From: DATGCT01 sp964495575
GTDB taxonomy: Bacteria > Patescibacteriota > Minisyncoccia > UBA6257 > GWB1-50-10
Direction of reading: 5' to 3'
Length of the DNA stretch: 26,960 nucleotides
Assembly: GCA_964495575.1 (NCBI GenBank)
Contig: CAZBVS010000008.1
Location: 1 to 26,960, forward strand
Shown here: piece after piece, positions 14,451 to 21,518 of the stretch
Numbering within the stretch: the first letter of the stretch is position 1
Layout: every line of letters starts with the position of its first letter
Made by a program: the position numbers and the translations under genes
Notes under the pieces: model-generated
Database searches by the model: none
What the model saw: only the letters and a program-made list of their open reading frames with translations
Told to the model about the DNA's origin: nothing

Positions 14451-15704
14451 CTATATCTCAGGCCTTTCTTCAAGCTGGGCGGTAAGGTCTATTTCTTCAC
14501 CGTCTCTTAGAACAGTGACGGTAATGGTGTCTCCTATCTCAAATCGTTGGATAAGGTACCCTAATGTCTGATCAAGGGTCACCTCCTTGCCGTTTATTTT
14601 GGTGATAATGTCCTCGGCTTGAAGATCAGCCTTATCAGCGGCAGAGTCAGGGACGACAGCAGGGCCTTCCTGACTACCCCTTATCAAAGCTCCCTTTTTA
14701 ACAGGAAGATCTTGAGACTCAGCAAAATCAGGAGTGATTAACCGGTACCGGACCCCTAAGAAAGGAACCTTGATCTCACCGGAGGTTTTTACAGACTCAA
14801 TATCCCGTTTGATACGGTTTACAGGGATAGCAAAACCAATATTCTGAGCACCTTGGGCGATAGCGGTGTTCATTCCTATCACCTCCCCTTTTAGATTTAG
14901 CAACGGACCACCAGAGTTTCCTTGATTTATAGCAGCATCGGTCTGTATTACGTTATCAAGACGTTCTACAAAGTCAGCCCCGGAAGCGGTGATAGAACGG
15001 GAGAGACCGGAGACTACCCCCACAGAAACCGTGTTTCTAAACTCACCTAAGGCGTTACCGATAGCGATGGCTGTCTGACCAAGCTTTACCGAGTCAGAGT
15101 TTCCCAGCTTAGCGGATTTAAGATTCTCTGCATCTATCTTCAGAATAGCAATATCTTGAGCGGGGTCTTCAGCCACAATCTCAGCGCTGTATTTTTCACC
15201 TTTGTTTGTTAAGACAGTATACTCTGCCTCCTTATCCACAATCACGTGTTTGTTGGTGACGATGAGACCATCAGGAGAGACGATGAAGCCGGTGCCACCG
15301 CCAATCTCTTTCTTCTCTGTTTTTTTCTGATCTTGAGGCTCTTGTTCGGGGTAACCAAAGAAATCTCTAAACTCAGGAGGCATATTACCAAAGAAGTCTC
15401 CGTAATAGTTTTGCATTACAGGAAGATCTTTAGTGATTACGATAGAGACTACCGTAGGGTTGGCTTCCTCTACGGCTTCAGTAACTGCGTTTTCGTATGC
15501 AATAGCGGGTTTATATTCTTCTACCTCTTCAATCTCGGCTGTGGTAGAGGTAGCGTTATTAGACTCAAAAGCCTGACTAAAGAATGTTTTTACATTATTA
15601 ACTAAGTTTGGCTGATTAAGTAGAGAAGAAAGAAGAAGACCAAAAACCAGCCCAAGGATTAATGGTAAAACTATTTTTTGTAACTTCTGCTTATCTATTT
15701 TCAT
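14451..15704 (-). CDS. HtrA/DegP-like membrane-anchored serine protease with PDZ domain
   Basis: 417 aa. One N-terminal transmembrane anchor (about 10-30), a linker, then a trypsin-like domain with the triad H153 (TNKHV), D184 (AQDIAILKI) and S264 (QGNSGGPL). A PDZ domain occupies about 310-412 (LGVRYRLITP, AADKADLQAEDIITKING). The loop between 92 and 135 holds an aromatic/acidic insert (YYGDFFGNMPPEFRDFFGY) seen in HtrA LA loops. It degrades or refolds misfolded proteins outside the membrane, the extracytoplasmic counterpart of the neighbouring ClpB. A single PDZ matches the DegS/HtrA-A type of Gram-positive and CPR bacteria. clpB follows after 52 bases but with its own operator. Confidence 0.92.
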   Translation of the reverse strand: MKIDKQKLQKIVLPLILGLVFGLLLSSLLNQPNLVNNVKTFFSQAFESNNATSTTAEIEEVEEYKPAIAYENAVTEAVEEANPTVVSIVITKDLPVMQNYYGDFFGNMPPEFRDFFGYPEQEPQDQKKTEKKEIGGGTGFIVSPDGLIVTNKHVIVDKEAEYTVLTNKGEKYSAEIVAEDPAQDIAILKIDAENLKSAKLGNSDSVKLGQTAIAIGNALGEFRNTVSVGVVSGLSRSITASGADFVERLDNVIQTDAAINQGNSGGPLLNLKGEVIGMNTAIAQGAQNIGFAIPVNRIKRDIESVKTSGEIKVPFLGVRYRLITPDFAESQDLPVKKGALIRGSQEGPAVVPDSAADKADLQAEDIITKINGKEVTLDQTLGYLIQRFEIGDTITVTVLRDGEEIDLTAQLEERPEI

Positions 15705-15783
15705 GTTTTTGATATTAAAAAATTAAGGGTTTACATTTAAATTTTAATCATATTTTTAGGATATTCAACTATGGTCCAAAGAC

Positions 15784-16980
15784 CTAATTTGAGAATACCT
15801 CTTTAATTCTTTTTAAGGCTTCGGTAAGTTCTTTTTTAGTGGTGTTTTTACCAAAACTAAATCTTAAACTTGAGTTAGCTCGTTTTTCTGAGTGACCCAG
15901 ACTCTTTATTATCGGGGAAGCTTTTACAGAACGAGCCGAACAGGCGGAACCAGCGGAGACCCCTACCCCTTGCATATCAAGCTTTATCAACAGCTCCTCT
16001 GCCTCAACTTCGGGGAAATAAACGTTGTATATGTTAGGTAAAGCCTTCTGAACATCAGAGGTTCTTTTTTGTGGATCAACCCCGTTTATCTCTGCTCGGG
16101 GAGTTATTTTTTTAAGATTTTTGAAAAAGTATTTTCCTAAGGTTAACATTCTTTCTTTTTCTTCTGATCGTCTTTTTGAAATAAGTTCTATAGCCTTGGC
16201 AAAAGCAGTGATGAAAGCAACGTTTTCAGTGCCGGACCGGAGACTAAACTCCTGACCTCCACCAGTGATAACGGGGTGGGTTAAGTACTCGTCTTCCTCT
16301 GTTTTTTTATTAACCAAAAGACCGATACCTTTAGGGCCGTATATCTTATGAGCCGAGAGAGTCATGGCATCAACTCCAAGCTTCTTAATATCAGAAGGGC
16401 AGTACTGAAAAGCTTGGACGGCATCAGTATGAAATACCGGGAACTTACTTTCTGACCTTGAGTCTTTAACTATCTCAGCTATTTTCTGTACAGGCTGGAT
16501 ACTACCAATCTCATTATTGGCATACATTACCGAAACAAGGACCGTTCGGTCATCAAGTTCTTCTTTTAGTTTATTAAGATCAATAAAACCATCTTTATCA
16601 ACCTCCAAGCACACAACCTCTACCCCTTCATCTTCTAAGTCCCGGACGGTGTTGATGACGGAGGGGTGTTCGATAGTAGAAGTGATTATCTTAGGATGAT
16701 CAATTTCTGATAACGCTTTTTTAACTACCCCGCGTAAGATAAGGTTGTTTGCTTCAGTGGCGGAGCCGGTGAAGATAACCTCATGAAAATCTACATTCAA
16801 AATATCAGCTATTTTCTGACGGGCATCATCAACGGCGGTAATAGCGTCCTGTCCCGGTTTATGAAGAGAACCGGGGTTACCAAATTTATCTTTTAGATAA
16901 GGCAAAAACGCCTCTTCCACTAAAGGATCCAGAGGCGTTGTTGCGGCGTAGTCTAGATAGATATAATCTTTATACTTCAT
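15784..16980 (-). CDS. Cysteine desulfurase (IscS/NifS type)
   Basis: 398 aa, class V aminotransferase fold. YLDYAATTPLDP opens the protein. H105 (STIEHPSV) stacks on PLP, and K212 in LSAHKIYGPKG forms the Schiff base. The catalytic Cys is C347 in SAGSACSAR, within a loop of IscS/NifS length. RSGTENV near 249-255 is also conserved. It takes sulfur from cysteine for tRNA thiolation and Fe-S assembly. No IscU, SufU or MnmA gene is in view, so its partner is unknown. It overlaps the MgtC-like gene upstream by 11 bases, so the two are probably co-transcribed. Confidence 0.92.
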   Translation of the reverse strand: MKYKDYIYLDYAATTPLDPLVEEAFLPYLKDKFGNPGSLHKPGQDAITAVDDARQKIADILNVDFHEVIFTGSATEANNLILRGVVKKALSEIDHPKIITSTIEHPSVINTVRDLEDEGVEVVCLEVDKDGFIDLNKLKEELDDRTVLVSVMYANNEIGSIQPVQKIAEIVKDSRSESKFPVFHTDAVQAFQYCPSDIKKLGVDAMTLSAHKIYGPKGIGLLVNKKTEEDEYLTHPVITGGGQEFSLRSGTENVAFITAFAKAIELISKRRSEEKERMLTLGKYFFKNLKKITPRAEINGVDPQKRTSDVQKALPNIYNVYFPEVEAEELLIKLDMQGVGVSAGSACSARSVKASPIIKSLGHSEKRANSSLRFSFGKNTTKKELTEALKRIKEVFSN

Positions 16981-17473
16981 CTTCTTGAAACTTTTCTCTT
17001 CTTTCCTTTTTATTTAAAAGGTTAAAGAGATCAATTTTTCTTAAGATAAAGAGAATAAAGCTTATCCCGGCAGCGGCGATAACAGCTGTTTTGATAAGAC
17101 CAACTCCGACTAAGATACCCACTGCAGCAGCAAACCAGATCGAGGCAGCGGTGGTTACTCCACTAACGTGGTGATCTTTCTTGAGGATTACACCGGCACC
17201 TAAGAAACCAACCCCGGTGACGATAGAAGCAATTACTGAAAAACCACGACTGGTTTCAATTATATTCATTAAGTGCTCAATATTAGTAGATGAGTAGGCT
17301 CCGATATAAGGAAGCATAAGGCCTATCATAGTAAAGATAGTGGAACCACTAACTACTAAGATATCGGTTCTTATCCCTGCCTCTTTACCTACTAACTCTC
17401 GTTCTAAACCAATTAAGGCTCCTAAAGCCACAGCAATTAAAACTCTTGTTATTATTGTTTGAATAGTTAACAT
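16970..17473 (-). CDS. MgtC/SapB family membrane protein
   Basis: 167 aa. Four to five transmembrane segments lie in the first 145 residues, followed by a basic cytosolic tail (NLLNKKERREKFQEDEV). The MgtC signature is clear: GALIGLERELVGKEAGIRTDILVVSG with conserved E and R, then GVGFLGAGVILK and VSGVTTAASIWFAAAVGILVGVG (quoted as separate motifs). Such proteins modulate Mg2+ homeostasis or F-ATPase activity. It lacks the C-terminal ACT-like domain of Salmonella MgtC. Its 3' end overlaps the cysteine desulfurase start by 11 bases. Confidence 0.9.
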   Translation of the reverse strand: MLTIQTIITRVLIAVALGALIGLERELVGKEAGIRTDILVVSGSTIFTMIGLMLPYIGAYSSTNIEHLMNIIETSRGFSVIASIVTGVGFLGAGVILKKDHHVSGVTTAASIWFAAAVGILVGVGLIKTAVIAAAGISFILFILRKIDLFNLLNKKERREKFQEDEV

Positions 17474-17529
17474 ATTATTTTTACTTATTTTTTTATATTA
17501 TACCTTCTTGGGAGGTTATAAAAAAGGAT

Positions 17530-18075
17530 TTATTTATAATCAGGAGTACTTTCTTTTTCTCCTTCTTTGTAATTCATATACCGGGCAAGAGCAAATAGAG
17601 TGCTGGAAAGACGGTTCATAAACTGTAAAGAGTTTTCAGAAACCTTCTTTTTGTCTTTGAAGGCAACGATTTTTCTTTCTGCTCTACGAGCTAGAGTACG
17701 GCCAAAATCAAGTACTGCGCTTTCTTTGGTTCCTCCAGGAATTACAAAGTGGGTAATCTCAGGAATTTCCTGGTCTATTTTTTTAATTACAGACTCTAAG
17801 GTCTTTACTCTATCCTCAGGAATTATCTTATCCGGTTTGTGATCAGCTCCTAGAGCTCCTACCTCAGCTTGAATGATAAAGAGAGATTTCTGAATCCTCA
17901 TTACAGAATCAGTCACAAACTGATTTTCAATAGTGGCTCGAACAACTCCAAGCCAGCTTGTTAGTTCATCTAATGAGCCTATCGTCTCCGCATATAATGA
18001 AGACTTACTGATATTTTTATCACCCATGTTTGATTTCCCGTCATCCCCTTTTCCTGTGTAAAATTTGGTGTTCAT
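17530..18075 (-). CDS. Corrinoid adenosyltransferase, PduO type
   Basis: 181 aa. N-terminal FYTGKGDDGKSNMGD is the ATP-binding glycine loop of PduO/MMAB enzymes (commonly TRTGDDGTTxLGD). SLDELTSWLG, FVIPGGTKESAVLDFGRT, LARRAERK and FMNRLSSTLFALARYMN follow in family order. The enzyme transfers adenosyl from ATP to cob(I)alamin. The S-N-M in place of T-x-L in the loop is a mild deviation. In a reduced genome this points to salvage of adenosylcobalamin for some B12-dependent enzyme (for example a class II ribonucleotide reductase), which is not in the window. It lies 57 bases upstream of the MgtC gene. Confidence 0.88.
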   Translation of the reverse strand: MNTKFYTGKGDDGKSNMGDKNISKSSLYAETIGSLDELTSWLGVVRATIENQFVTDSVMRIQKSLFIIQAEVGALGADHKPDKIIPEDRVKTLESVIKKIDQEIPEITHFVIPGGTKESAVLDFGRTLARRAERKIVAFKDKKKVSENSLQFMNRLSSTLFALARYMNYKEGEKESTPDYK

Positions 18076-18092
18076 AAGTGGGTTTATTATAT

Positions 18093-18126
18093 ATAAAAAA
18101 TAGCTCCAGGGAAAATCCTGGAGCTA
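18093..18126 (-). terminator. Rho-independent terminator
   Basis: TAGCTCCAGG (18101-18110) pairs perfectly with CCTGGAGCTA (18117-18126). The minus-strand exit has a TTTTTTAT run (18093-18100). It closes the transcript of the 96-aa gene, just before the adenosyltransferase. Confidence 0.88.
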
Positions 18127-18146
18127 CTTTTATATATTTATAACTT

Positions 18147-18437
18147 TTAGAGGTTCTGGAGATCCTCATCTATCTCATTAAACTCATTTTCTAGGTCATC
18201 AACATTTATTCCTTCAAGCTGTTCATCAATAGAAGAAGTAGCGTCTTCTCCTAAGTCTTCGGAGGACTCTTGGTTAGCTTCGTTTGCATCCTGTTCGGTA
18301 GGTTCAGTAGTCGTGGCATTGTCCTCCAAATCTACATCACTCTCATTATCTTCTTTAGCAGGATTATTAGGCGCAAACAAGACTACTGCAGCTAAGATAA
18401 TTACTATTATTATTCCCCAAATTACTTTTTTATTCAT
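18147..18437 (-). CDS. Small acidic membrane-anchored protein, unknown
   Basis: 96 aa. A hydrophobic helix at 4-22 (VIWGIIIVIILAAVVLFA) is followed by a low-complexity acidic tail rich in E, D, N and T. The tail ends in short DLEN/FNEIDEDLQ repeats that could form a helix. No Cys for a lipobox. It is 16 bases downstream of the chagasin-like coiled-coil gene and shares a terminator, so the two exported proteins are likely one operon. Function unknown. Confidence 0.6.
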   Translation of the reverse strand: MNKKVIWGIIIVIILAAVVLFAPNNPAKEDNESDVDLEDNATTTEPTEQDANEANQESSEDLGEDATSSIDEQLEGINVDDLENEFNEIDEDLQNL

Positions 18438-18453
18438 GTTTTGTTTATTTTAT

Positions 18454-19836
18454 TTAATTATCCGACTCTAAAATTTGGTTTAATGCATCAGCGGCTGATT
18501 CGGTAGTATCACGAACATCATTGATTGTGTCTCTAGCTCCAGAAAGATCGGTGTATACTTCATCTCTTACATTCTGGAAACTTTCTCTTAGCTGTTCCTC
18601 ATTGCTGAACTCAAGTTGATATTCTTTCTGGAAGATGTTCTGAACCCTTTCTCTTGCTTGAGTAACTTTATCTTGAGCGTTGGCTACTAATGTTTCTACC
18701 TCTTCAATGTTTTTTCCTTCTGATTGAGCCTTATCAGCTCTGGTACTAATGTTTGTAAGAACAGTCTCCATTCTATCCAAAGCATTATTGAAGTTCATAA
18801 GGGTTTTTTCTCGAGTTTCTAATAATCTGTTATGAATTCTCTCTGCGGTTTGTTTCTTCTGTTCATTCCTTATTCTTTCCAGTTTTTGCTGGATTTCTTG
18901 TCTCTTCTGTTGAATTTTTTGCTGAACCTCTTCTCTTATTTGCTGAATTCTTTGCTGATTTTCCTGAAGCTTGTTACGAACTTCCTCTCTCTTTTGTTCA
19001 ATAAACTGACGAACCTCCTCAGGAACATTAGCTTCATCAGATGGTTTAAACTCTCCTGGGCCCTGAGCTCTATCAGAGCTTGAGGTAGGGCGGTTGATCA
19101 TGTCCTTAACTCTGTCTCTTACTCTATCAAAGAAAGAGCCTTCCCTGCCTATATCCTTGTCTTCAGCAACAACCTTAACCTGGAAGATCTTGGAATCAAC
19201 TACTTCATCAGCAGGACTCCTTAAAGAGAGCTCAATCTCTCCGATACCCTCCTTGATGGCGTTGAATTTAAAGATTCTTTTACCAGGAGTTCCTACCTTA
19301 CGGGCTTCTACATCTTCATTAGCCTGGTCTATCTCAGAGAGATAATCGGAGTCAATAAAGGAAACTACATCAGGGGTAGAAGAAACCTCCCACCTGTGTC
19401 CTGTAGAAGCGTTCTCTTCAAGAGTAACCGAGAACTGACTATTTACACGAACAGTTCTTTGAACAGCGTCGCCAATTCCTTCACCTCCGGAACTAATTGA
19501 GGTATTAGAAGAGGTTGCAGGCTGGTGCTCTCTTATCCTGTCTTTATCACCCGAAACAGATTTATTAGGAGAGACTGATCCTTTATCCTCAGCGGATCTA
19601 ACTCCTTGAGTTGGAGCTCGGTTTGGCCTAGCAGATTGAGCCTTCCCTCTTCCAGGGCCTGGAAGAGCCTGGTCAGTTTCTCCCGGGACATTCTCCTCAA
19701 CTTCCTTCTCACCTGAGAATACCCTTTCAAGAAAATGACTTGTTTGGCCTAAGAAGCTGTCATCTTCAGCGGCCAAAGAGTACAGCGGTGTAGCTAACAA
19801 GCTGAAAATAGTTATGGTTAGTAATATTTTTTTCAT
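18454..19836 (-). CDS. Secreted protein: chagasin-like inhibitor domain plus long coiled coil
   Basis: 460 aa. Signal peptide at 1-22 (cleavage near SLAAED), then a disordered P/S/G-rich stretch to about 125. Residues about 128-224 look like a chagasin/I42 cysteine-protease inhibitor domain. NASTGHRWEV (142-151) matches the N-P-T-T-G-Y-x-W loop; VGTPGKRIFKFNAIKEG and LSLRSP (about 181-208) match the second and third conserved loops (GxPG...F.F.A...G and RP). From about 272 to 450 it is almost entirely helical coiled coil, Q/E/R-rich (EEVRNKL, QQRIQQIREEVQQKIQQK). Loop residues deviate from canonical I42 (Pro and Tyr missing), so inhibition is uncertain. Location is extracytoplasmic. Confidence 0.7.
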   Translation of the reverse strand: MKKILLTITIFSLLATPLYSLAAEDDSFLGQTSHFLERVFSGEKEVEENVPGETDQALPGPGRGKAQSARPNRAPTQGVRSAEDKGSVSPNKSVSGDKDRIREHQPATSSNTSISSGGEGIGDAVQRTVRVNSQFSVTLEENASTGHRWEVSSTPDVVSFIDSDYLSEIDQANEDVEARKVGTPGKRIFKFNAIKEGIGEIELSLRSPADEVVDSKIFQVKVVAEDKDIGREGSFFDRVRDRVKDMINRPTSSSDRAQGPGEFKPSDEANVPEEVRQFIEQKREEVRNKLQENQQRIQQIREEVQQKIQQKRQEIQQKLERIRNEQKKQTAERIHNRLLETREKTLMNFNNALDRMETVLTNISTRADKAQSEGKNIEEVETLVANAQDKVTQARERVQNIFQKEYQLEFSNEEQLRESFQNVRDEVYTDLSGARDTINDVRDTTESAADALNQILESDN

Positions 19837-19897
19837 GTTTTTTATATTTATTTTTGTTAAACCTTTCTTATATGAGGATTATACAACAATAGGGTAT

Positions 19898-19924
19898 AAA
19901 AATAAACCACCTTCAAGGTGGTTT
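19898..19924 (-). terminator. Terminator after tRNA-His
   Basis: AAACCACC (19904-19911) pairs with GGTGGTTT (19917-19924). The minus-strand exit continues as ATTTTTAT. It lies immediately downstream of tRNA-His. Confidence 0.75.
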
Positions 19925-19929
19925 TTATG

Positions 19930-20003
19930 GGTGGATGACCGGGCTTGAACCGGCAACCGTCAGCTCCACAAGCTGATGCTCTACCAATTGAGCTACATCC
20001 ACC
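19930..20003 (-). tRNA. tRNA-His (GTG)
   Basis: The full cloverleaf folds on the minus strand. The 7-bp acceptor is GTGGATG/CATCCAC, and anticodon stem TCAGC/GCTGA holds loop TTGTGGA, anticodon GTG. The base before position 1 is G and the discriminator is C, giving the G-1:C73 pair that identifies histidine tRNAs. The T-loop is TTCAAGC. Confidence 0.95.
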
Positions 20004-20049
20004 ACTTACCTAACTTTACTTTAATGCTATTTACTGCTTTTTGCAAGAG

Positions 20050-20150
20050 AGAGGGTGCCTTTGTATAAAGGCACCCTAGAGGGCTAAAGACATTTAGGCA
20101 GGAAGTGGCATAAAGCGTGGTCTTTAGCAAGGCAGGTTATTAAGGAACTA
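20050..20150 (-). ncRNA. Possible small structured RNA between tRNA-Arg and tRNA-His
   Basis: The minus strand has an extended -10 promoter TGG-TATAAT (20157-20165). Downstream are a stem CTAAAGAC/GTCTTTAG (20084-20091 with 20120-20127) and a 10-bp perfect hairpin GGGTGCCTTT/AAAGGCACCC (20053-20076). No open frame and no U tract. It could be a small RNA, or the leader of tRNA-His. No known family recognised. Confidence 0.35.
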
Positions 20151-20182
20151 GACTTTATTATACCAGGTGAGCTAAAAAAATG

Positions 20183-20254
20183 TACCCTCGGTAGGAATCG
20201 AACCCACATTGGCGGGTTAGAAACCCGCTGTTCTATCCGTTGAACTACGAGGGC
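20183..20254 (-). tRNA. tRNA-Arg (TCT)
   Basis: Acceptor GCCCTCG/CGAGGGT (one G-T pair). Anticodon stem GCGGG/CCCGC holds loop TTTCTAA, anticodon TCT. T-loop TTCGATT. Decodes AGA/AGG. CCA is not encoded. Confidence 0.95.
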
Positions 20255-20283
20255 ATAAGATTTGTGAATGAATTTAGATCATT

Positions 20284-20327
20284 CACAGTTGCAATTTTAG
20301 TATTTTCAAGTTAATATTGCAACTGTG
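20284..20327. repeat. 12-bp inverted repeat in front of tRNA-Pro
   Basis: CACAGTTGCAAT (20284-20295) is the exact inverse of ATTGCAACTGTG (20316-20327), ending 7 bases before tRNA-Pro. A second hairpin GTGAATGA/TCATTCAC (20263-20286) overlaps on the tRNA-Arg side. TTGCAA (20289-20294), 17 bases, then TAATAT (20312-20317) could be the tRNA-Pro promoter within the repeat. Confidence 0.6.
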
Positions 20328-20334
20328 CCTGGAA

Positions 20335-20408
20335 CGGGGCGTAGCCTAGAGGCTTAGGGCGCCTGCTTTGGGAGCAGGAGATCGCCGGTTCAAATCCGGC
20401 CGCCCCGA
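20335..20408 (+). tRNA. tRNA-Pro (TGG)
   Basis: Acceptor CGGGGCG/CGCCCCG with the C1 start typical of tRNA-Pro. Anticodon stem CCTGC/GCAGG holds loop TTTGGGA, anticodon TGG. T-loop TTCAAAT, discriminator A. It is the only plus-strand tRNA in this cluster. Confidence 0.95.
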
Positions 20409-20415
20409 CATTAGA

Positions 20416-20444
20416 AAAACCCACCAAACGGTGGGTTTTATTTT
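20416..20444 (+). terminator. Terminator after tRNA-Pro
   Basis: AAAACCCACC pairs with GGTGGGTTTT around the loop AAAC, followed by ATTTTATT on the plus strand. The A-rich left side would also serve the opposite strand after tRNA-Phe. Confidence 0.85.
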
Positions 20445-20448
20445 ATTG

Positions 20449-20520
20449 TGCCGCGGGAGGGAATCGAACCCCCGACACGCTGCGCTTCAAGCAGCTGCTC
20501 TACCCCTGAGCTACCGCGGC
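20449..20520 (-). tRNA. tRNA-Phe (GAA)
   Basis: Acceptor GCCGCGG/CCGCGGC. Anticodon stem GCTGC/GCAGC holds loop TTGAAGC, anticodon GAA. T-loop TTCGATT, discriminator A. Confidence 0.95.
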
Positions 20521-20613
20521 CTCTTTTGTTTTAGAACCTTATCCTATCTTTTTGCTAAACCCAAAATCCTTTTTTATCGTATTGTATTTTAGTTCAGGAT
20601 GCAAGATCCTTTG

Positions 20614-20688
20614 TGGGCGGTGCAGGACTCGAACCTGCGACCCCCTCGGTGTAAACGAGATGCTCTAAGCCAGCTGAGCTAACCGCCC
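20614..20688 (-). tRNA. tRNA-Val (TAC)
   Basis: Acceptor GGGCGGT/ACCGCCC. Anticodon stem TCTCG/CGAGG holds loop TTTACAC, anticodon TAC. T-loop TTCGAGT, discriminator A. Confidence 0.95.
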
Positions 20689-20693
20689 TTTAT

Positions 20694-20740
20694 AGATTGA
20701 CCCAACTAACAAGCAGGTCAGCTGAGTCAATCTTATTATA
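20694..20740 (-). promoter_or_regulatory. tRNA-Val upstream region: -10 box and inverted repeat
   Basis: TATAAT on the minus strand (20735-20740) lies about 47 bases before tRNA-Val. The inverted repeat AGATTGAC/GTCAATCT (20694-20701 with 20726-20733) continues inward with CAGCT/AGTTG on the RNA strand. If transcription starts near 20728 the right arm is only partly transcribed, so it may act at the DNA level. Confidence 0.45.
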
Positions 20741-20759
20741 AATTAACGATTTTTACAAG

Positions 20760-21008
20760 TTACTCTTCTATATAAACCTCATTTCCTTCGTGAAGTTTCT
20801 CGTCTACCTTCATAGCAACATCATCTCCTTTACCGGCTTCTTCAACCTTTTCATGATCGATTTCAAGTGACTTAACTTTTTGTTCAAAGAGTTCTTCATC
20901 TCCTCTCATGAACTTTACTGTGTCTCCTTTCTCAAGCTTGTCTGAAAGTTTAAGAACGGCTACTTCAGGCTTACCGAAGTAATGAGTAACCTCTCCTATT
21001 TTTTTCAT
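20760..21008 (-). CDS. Small EF-Tu-domain-like protein (translation-factor-like)
   Basis: 82 aa, a single beta-barrel-like domain: GEVTHYFGKPEVAVLKL, LEKGDTVKF, FEQKVKSLEIDHEKVEEAGKGDDVAMKV and LHEGNEVYI (separate strands). The order Gly-entry, LxxGDxVxF, V-x-S-x-x-I/M-x-x-D-x-x-V-x-x-A and G-D-x-V resembles domain 2 of EF-Tu/IF-2 and the C-terminal domain of U32 peptidases. Stand-alone copies occur in archaea and CPR bacteria with unknown role. It lacks any GTPase domain. The leader carries an AAGGTCGA motif (minus strand, 21037-21044) also found before the surface-layer gene. No Shine-Dalgarno. Confidence 0.75.
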   Translation of the reverse strand: MKKIGEVTHYFGKPEVAVLKLSDKLEKGDTVKFMRGDEELFEQKVKSLEIDHEKVEEAGKGDDVAMKVDEKLHEGNEVYIEE

Positions 21009-21070
21009 AATTATTTATTGATTTTAATTAGTGAAATCGACCTTGCTTTTCCAGTATATATATAAATTGA

Positions 21071-21400
21071 TTAAAGGTAAACCTCTTTTCTTTTATCGGG
21101 GATTGGCTTGGATTGAGATATTTTCTTTATTAACTCAAGATTATCTCCTTTAGTAGCTTTGTTTCGTTTCTTTTCTCCACATTTCCTGCATTTATGGATG
21201 ATTATATATTCTCCGTTTTCTTGCTCTATATCTACAGGATCCATCAATCCTCGACAGTCATTTTTTCTGTCTCCAGGGTTAATATCGACATGACGGCTCA
21301 CCAAACAATTAGGACAGTGGTTTGTATACCCATTCCCTACTACCTTGGCGCCACAATTGGCGCAGATAAAGTTCTCTTTATTTTTTTGGAATTTTTTCAT
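21071..21400 (-). CDS. RNHCP domain protein (zinc-ribbon type)
   Basis: 109 aa. Cysteines pair as CxxC: C13/C16, C29/C32, C71/C74, with a single C49. The signature is TNHCPNCLVSRHVD (27-40), then NPGDRKNDCRGLMDP, then GEYIIIHKCRKCGEKKRNKA. The family name-giving R-N-H-C-P is T-N-H-C-P here. It probably binds two zincs; the function of the family is not established, though nucleic acid binding is often assumed. The start lies 7 bases after tRNA-Ile on the same strand, so the mRNA is probably released from a tRNA-Ile precursor or starts within it. Confidence 0.85.
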   Translation of the reverse strand: MKKFQKNKENFICANCGAKVVGNGYTNHCPNCLVSRHVDINPGDRKNDCRGLMDPVDIEQENGEYIIIHKCRKCGEKKRNKATKGDNLELIKKISQSKPIPDKRKEVYL

Positions 21401-21407
21401 CTAAGTG

Positions 21408-21480
21408 TGCGCCCGCCTGGATTCGAACCAGGGACCTCCGCTTTATAAGAGCGGCGTTCTAACCCCTGAACTACAGGCGC
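21408..21480 (-). tRNA. tRNA-Ile (TAT)
   Basis: Acceptor GCGCCTG/CGGGCGC (one T-G). Anticodon stem CCGCT/AGCGG holds loop CTTATAA, anticodon TAT. T-loop TTCGAAT, discriminator A. It reads AUA directly. Most bacteria use a CAT anticodon with lysidine made by TilS, so this is an uncommon solution. Confidence 0.93.
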
Positions 21481-21518
21481 TTCCTTTATATTTTCATAGA
21501 AAAAGGGTCTACTGTCAA

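Noticed and set aside
20050..20165. SRP (4.5S) RNA
   Set aside because: GGCAGGAAG on the plus strand recalls the SRP apical region, but the full conserved loop and flanking stem are missing and the promoter signal is on the other strand.
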